This document shows positions 26,656 through 35,334 of a stretch of DNA of 64,000 nucleotides, in pieces. Origin of the DNA: Rudanella lutea DSM 19387 (GTDB lineage Bacteria > Bacteroidota > Bacteroidia > Cytophagales > Spirosomataceae); the NCBI RefSeq assembly GCF_000383955.1, contig NZ_KB913013.1:1580277-1644276 (forward strand), written 5' to 3'. Below the pieces are notes generated by a model. The model saw only the letters and a program-made list of their open reading frames with translations, did not search any database and had not been told where the DNA came from. The position numbers and the translations under genes are program-made. Position 1 is the first letter of the stretch; the number at the start of each line of letters is the position of its first letter.

Positions 26656-26912
26656 TTAGACTTCTCTACAGGTGTCGGACAAGTTTGCCAACCATTCTTT
26701 AAACCACCCCCCGGCCCCCTCCTTGAACTAAGGAGGGGGAGCAGAAAAGGGGCCTTCATTGGCTCCCCCTCCTGTTTTTAGGAGGGGGCTGGGGGGTGGT
26801 TGAAGTCGGTAAGCCGGCAATGGATGGTTGGTCTGCACAAACTTGTCCGACACCCCTTCTCTACAGAATGGTAGAAAGTCTAATGTCTGAAGTCCGAATG
26901 TCCAGCACCATA
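26656..26912. repeat. Dispersed intergenic repeat, copy B, split by an insertion
   Basis: Left part 26656-26670 (ATTAGACTTCTCTACA) and right part 26856-26912 (CTTCTCTACAGAATGG ... GAATGTCCAGCAC) together match copies A and C, but a 185-bp element is inserted at the loop. The left terminal inverted repeat is degenerate. Between the isomerase stop (26640) and the mutarotase start (26946) there is no other recognisable sequence. Confidence 0.7.
26671..26855. mobile_element. MITE-like insertion with 17-bp terminal inverted repeats
   Basis: Begins GGTGTCGGACAAGTTTG (26671-26687) and ends with its exact complement (26838-26854), followed by one extra C. It is flanked on both sides by the same 10 bases, CTTCTCTACA (26661-26670 and 26856-26865), a target-site duplication. 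The interior is also a large imperfect palindrome with CCTCCTTGAACTAAGGAGGG and a mirror arm near 26770-26800. No coding frame inside, so a non-autonomous transposable element mobilised in trans is the best reading. Confidence 0.8.
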
Positions 26913-26945
26913 AACAACAAACCAAAAACAACAAAGCACAAGCGT

Positions 26946-27287
26946 ATGCAACGTTTCTGTTTAGCCCTCGACCTTGTTGACGATGCCGACCTGATTGCCG
27001 AATACGAACGCTGGCATAGCCCCGGCGCGGGTTGGCCCGAAGTCCGGCAGAACGACCTCAACGCCGGTATTCTCGACCTGCAAATCTACCGCACTGGCAC
27101 CCGGATGTTTATGATTCTGGAAACCGACGACCATTTTACCTTTGAAAAGAAGCGGGCCCTCGACGCGCAGGAGCCTAAGGTAGCCGCCTGGGAAGAGCTG
27201 ATGTGGAAATTTCAGAAACCCTTACCCAACGCCAAACCGGGCGAAAAATGGGTGCTGATGGAGAAGATCTTTCAGTTTGAAAAATAA
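26946..27287 (+). CDS. L-rhamnose/L-fucose mutarotase family protein
   Basis: 113 residues from MQRFCLALDLVDDADLIAEY, close to the ~104 residues of the RhaM family (COG3254). Conserved family features: an early H in ERWHSPG, WPEV, GILDLQIYRTGTRMFMILET and WKFQKPLP. The enzyme interconverts alpha and beta anomers of 6-deoxy-L-sugars so that isomerases or anomer-specific dehydrogenases can use them, which matches the L-fucose-dehydrogenase-like gene upstream. The frame stays open upstream into the repeat, but only this start gives the family N-terminus. Separated from the isomerase by the repeat and MITE. Confidence 0.88.
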   Translation: MQRFCLALDLVDDADLIAEYERWHSPGAGWPEVRQNDLNAGILDLQIYRTGTRMFMILETDDHFTFEKKRALDAQEPKVAAWEELMWKFQKPLPNAKPGEKWVLMEKIFQFEK

Positions 27288-27342
27288 AGCCTGTTAAAAT
27301 AGGGGCTCCTTAAACTCCTGGTGTTAGTAGAAACAGAGTGCC

Positions 27343-27392
27343 CGTGCCGTAGGTACGTAAGCAATGGACCGATATGGCGTACCTACGGCACG
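27343..27392. terminator. Inverted repeat between convergent genes
   Basis: CGTGCCGTAGGTACG (27343-27357) is perfectly complementary to 27378-27392 with a 20-base loop. It lies between the convergent mutarotase and 85-residue genes and may end transcription from both sides; no T-run directly follows, so function is uncertain. Confidence 0.55.
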
Positions 27393-27473
27393 CGGGCGAA
27401 ATTCAAACCCACCTTAGCTACCAACATGCAGCCCCCACGGGGCAAAAGCATAACTGCTAAGGGCTGATTATAC

Positions 27474-27731
27474 TCAAATTGTGCCTTTGCGGGCCTCGTC
27501 AAGGTCGGTCTCAGTCAAAATACCCATCTGACCGAGGGTCGTCAGCGCTTCAATGGTTTCGGCCCGCTCGTCGGGCGTGTGCGTATCGGCTTCATTATCG
27601 GTGTACACCACCTGCTCAATGGCCTCCCGCAGCTGGGTTACGTTTTCGAGCGCAAACACACCATCGTGCCGGTTAGCTCTCGGTTTTTCGGTATCGGGTT
27701 GGAGGCTCCCCGGTCCATTCAATTCGTTCAT
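27474..27731 (-). CDS. Small acidic protein of unknown function
   Basis: 85 residues beginning MNELNGPGSLQPDTEKPR, with no signal peptide or membrane helix. The C-terminal half (RAETIEALTTLGQMGILTET) looks helical. Composition, an ATG start and the convergent terminator-like repeat after its 3' end support it as a real gene, but I recognise no family. It is an isolated gene between the sugar operon and the LacI regulator. Confidence 0.5.
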   Translation of the reverse strand: MNELNGPGSLQPDTEKPRANRHDGVFALENVTQLREAIEQVVYTDNEADTHTPDERAETIEALTTLGQMGILTETDLDEARKGTI

Positions 27732-27877
27732 AGTCAGTTAGAGTAGTTACCTATATAACCCATTTGACTTGGCATAAGTTACCGTATTTGCCCCAACGGC
27801 AAACAGGCATTATCCGGTACACGACCAACCCATTCGTTTACAGACGCTTATTCTGGAAGTCACGTAACCTACTTCGC

Positions 27878-28058
27878 TACTGGACTTTTTTTTTCCAGTG
27901 GCAAGGAATTAGCACGCGGATGACACGGATTAGGCCAATTTTCGCGGATTATTAAAGGAAATGGGCGTGCATCTGCCCGACCCGCGTCATCCGCGTGCTA
28001 TTGATCTGATCGGCTAATTGAAATGAATTGGCACGCATTGCTGGAAAAATGTCCAGTA
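27878..28058. repeat. 181-bp palindromic repeat element, copy D (related ends)
   Basis: The ends TACTGGACTTTTTTTTTCCAG (split as TACTGGACTTT plus TTTTTTCCAG) and CTGGAAAAATGTCCAGTA are inverted copies and resemble the ends of copies A-C. Inside is a second inverted repeat, TAGCACGCGGATGAC at 27910-27924 with its exact complement at 27986-28000, extendable with one mismatch. It occupies most of the 364-base gap between the 85-residue gene (ends 27731 at its start codon) and the LacI gene; the rest of the gap (27732-27877) shows nothing I recognise. Confidence 0.7.
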
Positions 28059-28095
28059 CGGAGGTAACCTGCTCCACCCGGGCAACGGCCCCGGC

Positions 28096-29103
28096 TCAGC
28101 TGGAGCCCCGCACAATAAGCCGGGTAGGCAACACGACCGTTTGTACCTCGGCAACGGGGTCGGGGGCTTGTAGCTGAGCGAGCAGACAGGCAGCGGCCTG
28201 CCGACCAATTTCATCGACGGGTTGGGCCACTGTCGTGAGTCCCGGTTCGATGAGGGCCGAAATCGGGTCATCGCTGAACCCCACCACGGCCACATCCTGC
28301 GGAATGCGAAGGCCTCGCCCTTTGATTACCTGAATAGCCTCAATGGCCGTTGGGTCGTTGATGGTAAACAGGGCGTCGGGTGGTTCGGGCAGGCTGAGCA
28401 AGTGATTGACGTAAATATTGGCTTTCTCAAGGGTCAAATCATACGAGATAATCAACGACGGATCGACCGGAACCCCGTAATGCCGCAGGGCGTCGAGATA
28501 CCCATTCAGGCGGCTGCGGCTATTGGGTAGCGAGTCGGGGCCGGAGAGGTGCGCAATGCGTCGGCGGCCGGTCTGCACCAGATGCTCCACCGCCTGATAC
28601 GCCCCCGTGTAGTCATCAACTACTACTTTCGAGACCTCGTCGCTCTCCCAAACCCGGTTGAAAAACACCACCGGAATGCTCTTTCGGGTAAACGTGCGAA
28701 AGTGATCGAAGTTGCGGGTCTCTTTCGTATGCGACACAATGAGCCCATCGACCCGACTCGCAAACAAGGACTTCGCGTTGGTCACTTCAATTTCGTACGA
28801 CTCATTGGAGTGGCAAATCACCACGTTATACCCCGCCTTGGCCAGTTCTTCCTGCGCCCCAATAATCACCTTCGGGAAAAAGAAACTAATAAACTCCGGC
28901 ACCATAATCCCGATGGTGCGGGTCTGATTGGTGAGTAGCGAAATGGCCAATTGATTCCGCTGATAGTCGAGTTTTTCGGCCAGTTCGAGCACGCGCTGCC
29001 GGGTTTTCTCATTCACGTTCGGATGCGCGGTGAGCGCCCGCGACACCGTCGATTTGGAGATACCGAGCTGCCGGGCAATATCGATAATGGTTGGCTGGTG
29101 CAT
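28096..29103 (-). CDS. LacI-family transcriptional regulator
   Basis: 335 residues. The N-terminal HTH (TIIDIARQLGISKSTVSRAL) and hinge helix (about residues 45-60) are typical of the LacI/GalR family, followed by a periplasmic-binding-protein-like sugar sensor domain (TIGIMVPEFISFFFPKVIIG; VVVDDYTGAYQAVEHLV; AVVGFSDDPISALIEPGLTT). It probably represses the SusC/SusD operon, and perhaps its own gene, until a sugar ligand is bound. It is divergent from susC with two tandem palindromes between them that fit LacI-type operators. Confidence 0.95.
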   Translation of the reverse strand: MHQPTIIDIARQLGISKSTVSRALTAHPNVNEKTRQRVLELAEKLDYQRNQLAISLLTNQTRTIGIMVPEFISFFFPKVIIGAQEELAKAGYNVVICHSNESYEIEVTNAKSLFASRVDGLIVSHTKETRNFDHFRTFTRKSIPVVFFNRVWESDEVSKVVVDDYTGAYQAVEHLVQTGRRRIAHLSGPDSLPNSRSRLNGYLDALRHYGVPVDPSLIISYDLTLEKANIYVNHLLSLPEPPDALFTINDPTAIEAIQVIKGRGLRIPQDVAVVGFSDDPISALIEPGLTTVAQPVDEIGRQAAACLLAQLQAPDPVAEVQTVVLPTRLIVRGSS

Positions 29104-29166
29104 TTTGGATTATTCCGAAATAATAAACAATTCAAGCTCAGAAGTTACTCAAATTTCACACCTTTT

Positions 29167-29204
29167 TTGGGAACATTCCCAATCAGTTTTGGGAACATTC
29201 CCAA
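29167..29204. promoter_or_regulatory. Tandem LacI-type operator palindromes
   Basis: TTGGGAACATTCCCAA occurs at 29167-29182 and again, identically, at 29189-29204. Each is a palindrome with 7-bp half-sites and a 2-bp centre, and the two copies are 22 bp apart (two helical turns), as expected for cooperative binding by the regulator encoded at 29103. They lie in the 271-base gap between the divergent regulator and susC genes. Confidence 0.75.
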
Positions 29205-29374
29205 ACAAATAATCAAATTTTTTCTTGCCATCGGTCAGAAGTGGGGGTAAATTAATAATAGAGCTGCTCGAAATCAGTCGCAAATAACTGATAAACAAAC
29301 GATTAGCCTAAACCCACAATTCCCTATGAAAAACAATATCAAACCTCCTAAAAATTGAATTTTCCCTATCCCAC

Positions 29375-32300
29375 ATGCGTATGACAAAGATTGTACAATG
29401 CGTAGCAGCTACCCTGCTACTGGTTCTGCTGGCAGCGCAACTGGTGCTGGCACAAACCCGCTCGGTTAGTGGGCGGGTATCCGACGACTCAGGCGATCCG
29501 TTGCCGGGTGTCAACGTAGTGGTGAAAGGCACCCAACAGGGGGCCACTACCAATGCCGACGGCCGTTTTACCCTGTCGATTCCGGCCGGAAACGTAAGCC
29601 TGACGTTCTCGTACATTGGGTACGTAACGCAGGAAATTCAGGTGGGCAACCAATCGAGCCTCAACGTAACACTCAAAGCTGATGACCGCTCGCTGTCGGA
29701 AGTGGTGGTGGTTGGGTACGGTACCCAGCGCAAAATCGAAACGACCGGCTCCATTGCGTCAGTGAAATCGGCCGAGCTGGTACAGACTCCGGTAGCCAAC
29801 GTAGCGCAGGGCTTGCAGGCCCGCGTGGCTGGGGTGCAGGTAAACCAGAACACGGGCGCACCGGGTGGTAACATCAGCGTCCGGATTCGGGGCACTAACT
29901 CCATCAACGGTAACTCGGAGCCACTCTACGTAGTGGACGGAATTCAGATTTCGAACGGCGGAGGCATCAACGAAGTAAGCCCCCTTTCAACGATCAACCC
30001 TAATGATATTGAGTCGGTTGAGATTCTGAAAGATGCATCAGCCTCGGCTATTTACGGGTCGCGGGCGGCCAACGGCGTGGTGCTCATCACGACCAAGCGG
30101 GGCCGCACAGGCGCTACCCGCGTCACGCTCGACAGCTATTACGGTGTACAGAATGCAGCCAAACAGCTGCCGGTACTCAACGCAGCAGAGTTCGCGCAGC
30201 TCGAAAACGAAGTGTTCCGCAACAACTACTACCCCAACCCATCGTCACTCGGCGAAGGGATCAACTGGCAGGACGTTATTTTCCGCGAAGCCCCTATTCA
30301 GAACCATCAGCTATCGGTGAATGGCGGGAACGACAAGACCCAGATTGCCCTCTCGGCCAACTACTTCGACCAGAAAGGGATAATCGTCAACTCCGATTTC
30401 AAGCGGTATTCGTTCCGGCTCAACGTCGATCACCGCATCAGCGAGCGCGTCAAAATCGGAACGAGTATTCTGGGTAGCTACGCCATCAACAACGGCATCA
30501 CCACCGGCTCAACCACCATCGGCGATGGAGCCGTAGTAACGGGGTCTATTCTGGGCGCAGCCATCGGGGCACCGCCTACCCTGCTCCCCTACCGACCCAA
30601 CGGCACCCTGTTTCCGTTTGGCGAGCAGGCCAATGGGCAGTACCGCGAGGTAACCAACCCGCTTTCGTTTGCCAACATACTGAATCGCAACGACATCCGG
30701 CGCACGCTGGCCAATGTTTACGCTGATTTCAACCTCGTAAAAGGGCTTACCTACCGGGCTTCGTTCAACGTGGATATGCAGAGCCGCCTGCAGGACAACT
30801 ACTCGCCCCGCGCCAACGTAGCCCTCGCCGATTTGAACGACAACTCCGGTTCGGGCTCCAAGACCAACGTCAACAACCTGGCTCTGCTGCACGAGAGCAT
30901 TCTGACCTACAACACGATGTTTGGCACCAACCACTCGCTCAAAGCGACGGCGGTGTATGCCACGCAGGTGGAAAACGGCAACGCCAACAGCATCAGCGCC
31001 ACGGGTTTCCCCAACGACGCTACCCAAAACGAAGCCCTGCAACTGGCCCTCAACCGCACGGTAAACAGCAGCCGCAGCAGCCAACGGCTCGACTCGTACC
31101 TGGCGCGGGTGAACTACGGTTTTCGGGACAAATATTTTCTGGATCTGACGGCCCGTGTGGATGGGTCAAGTAAGTTCGGGGCGAACCACAAGTACGGCTT
31201 GTTCCCGGCCATTTCGGCAGCCTGGCGTATCATCGAAGAGCCGTTCATCAAAAACGTTTCGTGGCTTTCGGACCTGAAACTGCGAGCCAGCTACGGAATC
31301 ACGGGGAATGCCGCTGGTTTGAACCCTTATCAGTCGCTGGCGACGGTGTCGGCTTCGGGGAGCGATTACAACATCAACCACGCCTACGTGACAGGTATCA
31401 ACCCCTCGGGTATTGCCAACCCCGACCTCCGCTGGGAACGGTCGGCGCAGTCGGACATTGGTCTGGACATCGGCCTGTTGAACAACCGGTTCAGCATCAT
31501 TGTGGACGTGTACCAGAAAACCACCCGCGATCTGCTCTACGTAAAAGCCCTGCCCCTCAGCTCAGGGTACAGCACGATTACGGGCAACTTTGCCTCGTTG
31601 CAGAACCGGGGACTTGAGTTCGCCGTCAACGCCCGACTGCTCGACGGACCGCTCAAGTGGAGCGTGTCGGGCAACATGACCGTAAACCGCAATAAGGTGC
31701 TCGACCTCGACGGCGGCACCACCAGAGAGCGGTTTATCACAGCGTACTCGTTGCTGCAAGTGGGCAGCCCGCTCGGTATTTTCAAAACCTATGTGTTCGA
31801 CGGAGTAAACCAGACCGGCGAAACAATTCTGCCCGGCTACGACGGCCGCGTGGGGGGCCACAAAGTCCGCGATCTCAACGGCGACAACACCATCACGGCT
31901 GCCGACCAGACTATCACGGGTGACCCCAACCCCGATTTCATCTACGGTTTCTCGACCAACCTGTCGTTTAAGCGGTTCGATTTCAGCGCGTTTCTGGCTG
32001 GTTCGCAGGGCAATGACATCTACAACGCCAGCCGTTTGTCGTTCGAGATGCCGCTGGGTCAGCGCAACCAGTTCAAGGGCGTGGTCAACCGCTGGTCGGC
32101 TACCAACCCCAGCAACCAGTACGTGAGTGGTTTTCAGGGCGGCCGGTTACCGATCTCCAACTACGTGATGGAAGACGGCTCGTACCTGCGGTGCAAAAAC
32201 ATCACCCTCGGCTACACGCTGCCCGCCATTAAGGGCTTCCAGAACATTCGGGTGTATGCCAGTGCCAACAACCTGTTTACGGTGACCAACTACAGCGGGT

Positions 32301-32410
32301 TCGACCCGGAAGTGAACACCTATGCGGGTTCAAACACCGCCATTGGTATTGACAATCTCGTGTATCCGCAGGCCAAATCGTTCCTCGGGGGCATTCAGGT
32401 AACCTTTTAG
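29375..32410 (+). CDS. SusC/RagA-family TonB-linked outer membrane transporter
   Basis: 1011 residues. Signal peptide ends near LVLAQT; residues about 30-100 are the carboxypeptidase-regulatory-like domain (SVSGRVSDDSGDPLPGVNVV), then the plug (about 115-230) with RIRGTNSINGNSEPLYVVDG and the TonB-box-like EVVVVGYGTQRK, and a C-terminal beta-barrel ending in the F-terminated strand LGGIQVTF. It imports oligosaccharides across the outer membrane with energy from TonB, together with the SusD-like lipoprotein downstream. First gene of the sugar-responsive operon facing the LacI-type operators. Confidence 0.95.
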   Translation: MRMTKIVQCVAATLLLVLLAAQLVLAQTRSVSGRVSDDSGDPLPGVNVVVKGTQQGATTNADGRFTLSIPAGNVSLTFSYIGYVTQEIQVGNQSSLNVTLKADDRSLSEVVVVGYGTQRKIETTGSIASVKSAELVQTPVANVAQGLQARVAGVQVNQNTGAPGGNISVRIRGTNSINGNSEPLYVVDGIQISNGGGINEVSPLSTINPNDIESVEILKDASASAIYGSRAANGVVLITTKRGRTGATRVTLDSYYGVQNAAKQLPVLNAAEFAQLENEVFRNNYYPNPSSLGEGINWQDVIFREAPIQNHQLSVNGGNDKTQIALSANYFDQKGIIVNSDFKRYSFRLNVDHRISERVKIGTSILGSYAINNGITTGSTTIGDGAVVTGSILGAAIGAPPTLLPYRPNGTLFPFGEQANGQYREVTNPLSFANILNRNDIRRTLANVYADFNLVKGLTYRASFNVDMQSRLQDNYSPRANVALADLNDNSGSGSKTNVNNLALLHESILTYNTMFGTNHSLKATAVYATQVENGNANSISATGFPNDATQNEALQLALNRTVNSSRSSQRLDSYLARVNYGFRDKYFLDLTARVDGSSKFGANHKYGLFPAISAAWRIIEEPFIKNVSWLSDLKLRASYGITGNAAGLNPYQSLATVSASGSDYNINHAYVTGINPSGIANPDLRWERSAQSDIGLDIGLLNNRFSIIVDVYQKTTRDLLYVKALPLSSGYSTITGNFASLQNRGLEFAVNARLLDGPLKWSVSGNMTVNRNKVLDLDGGTTRERFITAYSLLQVGSPLGIFKTYVFDGVNQTGETILPGYDGRVGGHKVRDLNGDNTITAADQTITGDPNPDFIYGFSTNLSFKRFDFSAFLAGSQGNDIYNASRLSFEMPLGQRNQFKGVVNRWSATNPSNQYVSGFQGGRLPISNYVMEDGSYLRCKNITLGYTLPAIKGFQNIRVYASANNLFTVTNYSGFDPEVNTYAGSNTAIGIDNLVYPQAKSFLGGIQVTF

Positions 32411-32541
32411 CTTATTGAGTGAATGAGCGATTGCGTGAGTAAGTGAAAATCGGAGCGGGTACGAGTCCATCTCTATCCGCCACCCACACTCATTCACACA
32501 CGCACTCACTCTTTCACTCTTCCGCTCTTTCACTCTTTACA
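32411..32541. repeat. Heptad-type inverted repeat between susC and susD
   Basis: The region starts with TTGAGTGAATGAGCGATTGC and ends with CACTCATTCACACACGC ... CTTTCACTC, two arms built from degenerate 7-base units (GAGTGAA/GAGCGAT and their complements). Pairing is imperfect. It resembles the repeats at 34017, 50239, 53942, 58932 and 61880. Confidence 0.55.
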
Positions 32542-34017
32542 ATGAAAAAGAAACTCATATACCTGCTTCCGCTGCTGGCTCTGACAGGCTGCGAGCTGGA
32601 AGAAACCATTTACTCGTCGATTTACACGGAGGCCTTTTACAAAACGGCCGCCGACGCCGAAAAAGGGCTTATTGCGGCTTACGACCCCCTCGGCGATATG
32701 TACGGCGGACCGGCGGCAACGCTTGTGTCCGACTTCAGCGACGACCAAACCTACCCGCGTGGGGTGGTGGGCCGTAATACACTCACCCTGTTCACCTACG
32801 ATGTAAACTATACGGTGCAGAAAAGCAACTCGCGCACCAACGAGTCGCCCCAGCAGATCTGGGCGTCGGGCTACGACGGTATCGAAAAGGCCAACTGGAT
32901 TATCGCCAAGGTGCCCGACGCGGTCATGCCCGAAACCCGCAAGAAGCAGATCATCGGCGAAGCGTATTTTCTGCGGGCCTTTTATCTGTGGATGTTGACC
33001 AAAAACTTTGGGGATGTGCCCATCAAAACCACGCCGAGCTACTCGGAGGCCGACGCTATTGTGGGTAAAAGCCCCAAAGCGGAGGTCTACAAGCAGATTT
33101 ACAGCGACCTCGACATGGCCTTTGCCGCTGGGTTGCCCTCGTACCCGGCCGTTGATAAGGGCCGTCCGAGCAAAGAGGTAGTCAATGCCCTGTACGCCAA
33201 GGCCGCGCTCTACAACGAAGACTGGGCCAAAGCCCTCGAAAAAGCGCAGGCCGTAATCACATCGGGCAAGTACTCGCTCATGCCCGATGTGCGCAACGTG
33301 TACCGCTACGATGTGGAAGATGCCGCCCGGATTGAGAATATGTGGGCTTACGAAGTTGATCCGTTTTCGCCGGGCCGCTCACACCAGATGACCGGCCTCT
33401 GCGGTCCTCCGGGTAGCGCCGGCCCCGAGTACGGCCGCACCACCTTCGGGTCAATGTTTGCGTACATGTCGTTTTTCCGCAGCTTCAACCCCCTCGACAA
33501 ACGTCGGCAGTTGCTCGACACCAACTACGTCGACAAAGCGGGCAAAGTGGTGCCGCAACGGAGCGTGACGCCCATCACCACCGATGGGGTACTCATCAAG
33601 AAATACCAGGACCCAGTCTCGACGGTGAATATTATTCCAAACATCCCGATTCTGCGTTTGCCCGACATGTACCTGATTGCGGCCGAGGCCGAGGCCCGGC
33701 TCAACGGGGCTACAGCAACCGCCTACGCCAACATCAACGCCGTGCGGAAGCGAGCAGGCCTGCCCGACCTCGCTACAGGCCTGAGCAAAGATGCCTTTAT
33801 CGAGGCCGTGCTGCAGGAGCGGGCGTGGGAGTTCTTCGCCGAGGGCGACCGCTGGTACGACCTCACTCGCACGGGTAAGTTCCTGACAGTGATTCCGAAG
33901 GCGGTCAACAGCGTGTACCCAACCCGAAACGTACAGGCCAAGAACAAGTACTTCCCGATTCCGCAGGACGAGTTGAACGCCAACCCCAAACTCGAACAAA
34001 ACCCAGACTGGAAATAA
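32542..34017 (+). CDS. SusD/RagB-family nutrient-binding outer membrane lipoprotein
   Basis: 491 residues from MKKKLIYLLPLLALTGC; the lipobox cysteine is C17, so the protein is anchored in the outer membrane and faces outward with SusC. Family features include SIYTEAFYKTAADAEKGL, the TPR-like segment IIGEAYFLRAFYLWMLTKNF, NFGDVPI, RLPDMYLIAAEAEARLN, and the C-terminal QERAWEFFAEGDRWYDLTRTG. It captures glycans and delivers them to SusC. The start upstream of 32542 would add a poly-His/Ser stretch encoded by the heptad repeat, which I reject. Confidence 0.95.
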   Translation: MKKKLIYLLPLLALTGCELEETIYSSIYTEAFYKTAADAEKGLIAAYDPLGDMYGGPAATLVSDFSDDQTYPRGVVGRNTLTLFTYDVNYTVQKSNSRTNESPQQIWASGYDGIEKANWIIAKVPDAVMPETRKKQIIGEAYFLRAFYLWMLTKNFGDVPIKTTPSYSEADAIVGKSPKAEVYKQIYSDLDMAFAAGLPSYPAVDKGRPSKEVVNALYAKAALYNEDWAKALEKAQAVITSGKYSLMPDVRNVYRYDVEDAARIENMWAYEVDPFSPGRSHQMTGLCGPPGSAGPEYGRTTFGSMFAYMSFFRSFNPLDKRRQLLDTNYVDKAGKVVPQRSVTPITTDGVLIKKYQDPVSTVNIIPNIPILRLPDMYLIAAEAEARLNGATATAYANINAVRKRAGLPDLATGLSKDAFIEAVLQERAWEFFAEGDRWYDLTRTGKFLTVIPKAVNSVYPTRNVQAKNKYFPIPQDELNANPKLEQNPDWK

Positions 34018-34190
34018 TTGAGCGAATGAGTGATTGAGTGAATTGTAAACCCAATTTCAGTACTGGACATTAGATGTTGGACATTAGACATTAGACCTCC
34101 CTACAGAATGGTAGTAAGTCTAACGTCTAATATCTGCGGTCCGAATGCCCAGTACTGAAAAACTCAATCGCTCATTCACTCAATCACTCA
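34017..34190. repeat. Heptad inverted repeat framing dispersed repeat copy C
   Basis: A 17-bp arm TGAGTGATTGAGTGAAT (34027-34043) has its perfect complement at 34174-34190. Between them, at 34058-34157, is copy C of the dispersed element with ends CAGTACTGGACATT and AATGCCCAGTACTG. Element and heptad arms together fill the whole susD - downstream gene gap. The nesting suggests insertion of the element into a pre-existing palindrome. Confidence 0.75.
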
Positions 34191-34196
34191 CTCATT

Positions 34197-35333
34197 ATGC
34201 AAAAAGCAGACAGTTGGCTTGGTTTCTGGATGGCCCTGCTACTCGGGCTGACCGGTATTTCGGAGGGCAAACCCATGCCCGCGCCGAAAGCTGAGTCGGT
34301 GCGGTCGTACACCATCACCGAAAACGACACCACTGTTTATGTGCTACACCTGGCCCTCGACGGGACCGGACAACCCGCTTACTTTTTTCGGAATGTGTTT
34401 ACACCGGTTTGCCTCACGGGCGAGTGCAAACCGGTGTATATCAACTTCTACTGGGACTTGCTGGGCAACTACACCCGCTTTGATTTTCCGCCCGGCGAGG
34501 AGCTCACCAAAATGGATCACAAGCCGTTTAAGCCCGAAGACTACGAGAAATTGCAGACCATTCTGGCCAATACCAACTCCCTGTTTAAGCAGGTGGCGAT
34601 GGAAGACCTGGTTGGCAAGGGCACCGAAAATCTGGCCGACTCGGTGGATGCCAAAGCCGGGGCGACCCTCAAAACCGTAAAAAACGAAGTAATCGAGGGG
34701 GCCGTGTACACCTGTTACACCCTCTGGCATATTGCCCACGGCAAGGTGGTGAGTGAAATGCAGCGTATCACCGAGTCGTACCGGAACGAGGCCCTGCTCC
34801 ACCGGTTTCTGACGGGCGCCAACCACCACTACCAGTACTGGGCGCTGGACCGGGTGCTGGGACCGGGCGGGCAGGTACCGCCGACGTTTGCGGCCGATGT
34901 GCAGGGCGTGGTTCGGGGCAAAAACATATTTACGGCTCGCTACGCCCTGCAAAAAGTGGCCCCCGATTTCTGGAACGACCCGCAGCGCCAACGCTGGCTC
35001 TGGGACACCTACCTGTCGGCGGGGTACACTCTGCAACTGGCCATTCTGAAAAAACTGACCACTATCCGGCTCCTGCCTACCCTAACCGAACCCCTGGCCG
35101 GGCACCTGCCCAATGCCAACCCCGAACAATTTACTTTATTGCTTAACCTGCTGGCCGCGCAACCCGGCTTATCCGACAAAACCCAGGTAAATCTGGCCGG
35201 GCAACTGAATGGGGCCAACCCGGACTATACCGCCCGGATTTACCAGCTGCTGACGAGCCTACGCCCCCGAAACCGGGCCGTACTGGCTCAGATGGCCCGT
35301 TTCCCGTCCAAACCTGTTCAAACCCAACACTGA
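34197..35333 (+). CDS. Secreted protein with ApbE-type flavinylation motif
   Basis: 378 residues with an N-terminal hydrophobic signal (SWLGFWMALLLGLTGISEG). Residues 151-157 read D-A-K-A-G-A-T, followed by LKT, which matches the motif D-(G/A)-x-x-G-A-(T/S) that ApbE modifies with covalent FMN in NqrC, RnfG and FMN-bind proteins; T157 would be the FMN site. Around it are CLTGECKPVYINFYWD and GAVYTCYTLWHIAHG, with two Cys that could form a disulfide. The C-terminal half is helical with a repeated LPTLTEPLAGHLPNAN-type pattern. It is followed after 1 base by an FAD oxidoreductase and then ApbE, so an extracytoplasmic electron carrier is likely. No FMN-bind domain beyond the motif could be confirmed by eye. 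Confidence 0.75.
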   Translation: MQKADSWLGFWMALLLGLTGISEGKPMPAPKAESVRSYTITENDTTVYVLHLALDGTGQPAYFFRNVFTPVCLTGECKPVYINFYWDLLGNYTRFDFPPGEELTKMDHKPFKPEDYEKLQTILANTNSLFKQVAMEDLVGKGTENLADSVDAKAGATLKTVKNEVIEGAVYTCYTLWHIAHGKVVSEMQRITESYRNEALLHRFLTGANHHYQYWALDRVLGPGGQVPPTFAADVQGVVRGKNIFTARYALQKVAPDFWNDPQRQRWLWDTYLSAGYTLQLAILKKLTTIRLLPTLTEPLAGHLPNANPEQFTLLLNLLAAQPGLSDKTQVNLAGQLNGANPDYTARIYQLLTSLRPRNRAVLAQMARFPSKPVQTQH

Positions 35334-35334
35334 C

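Noticed and set aside
32411-32541. Possible CRISPR-like or tandem array in the GAGTGAA repeats
   Set aside because: Units are 7 bases long, degenerate and arranged as inverted arms, without spacers or cas genes.
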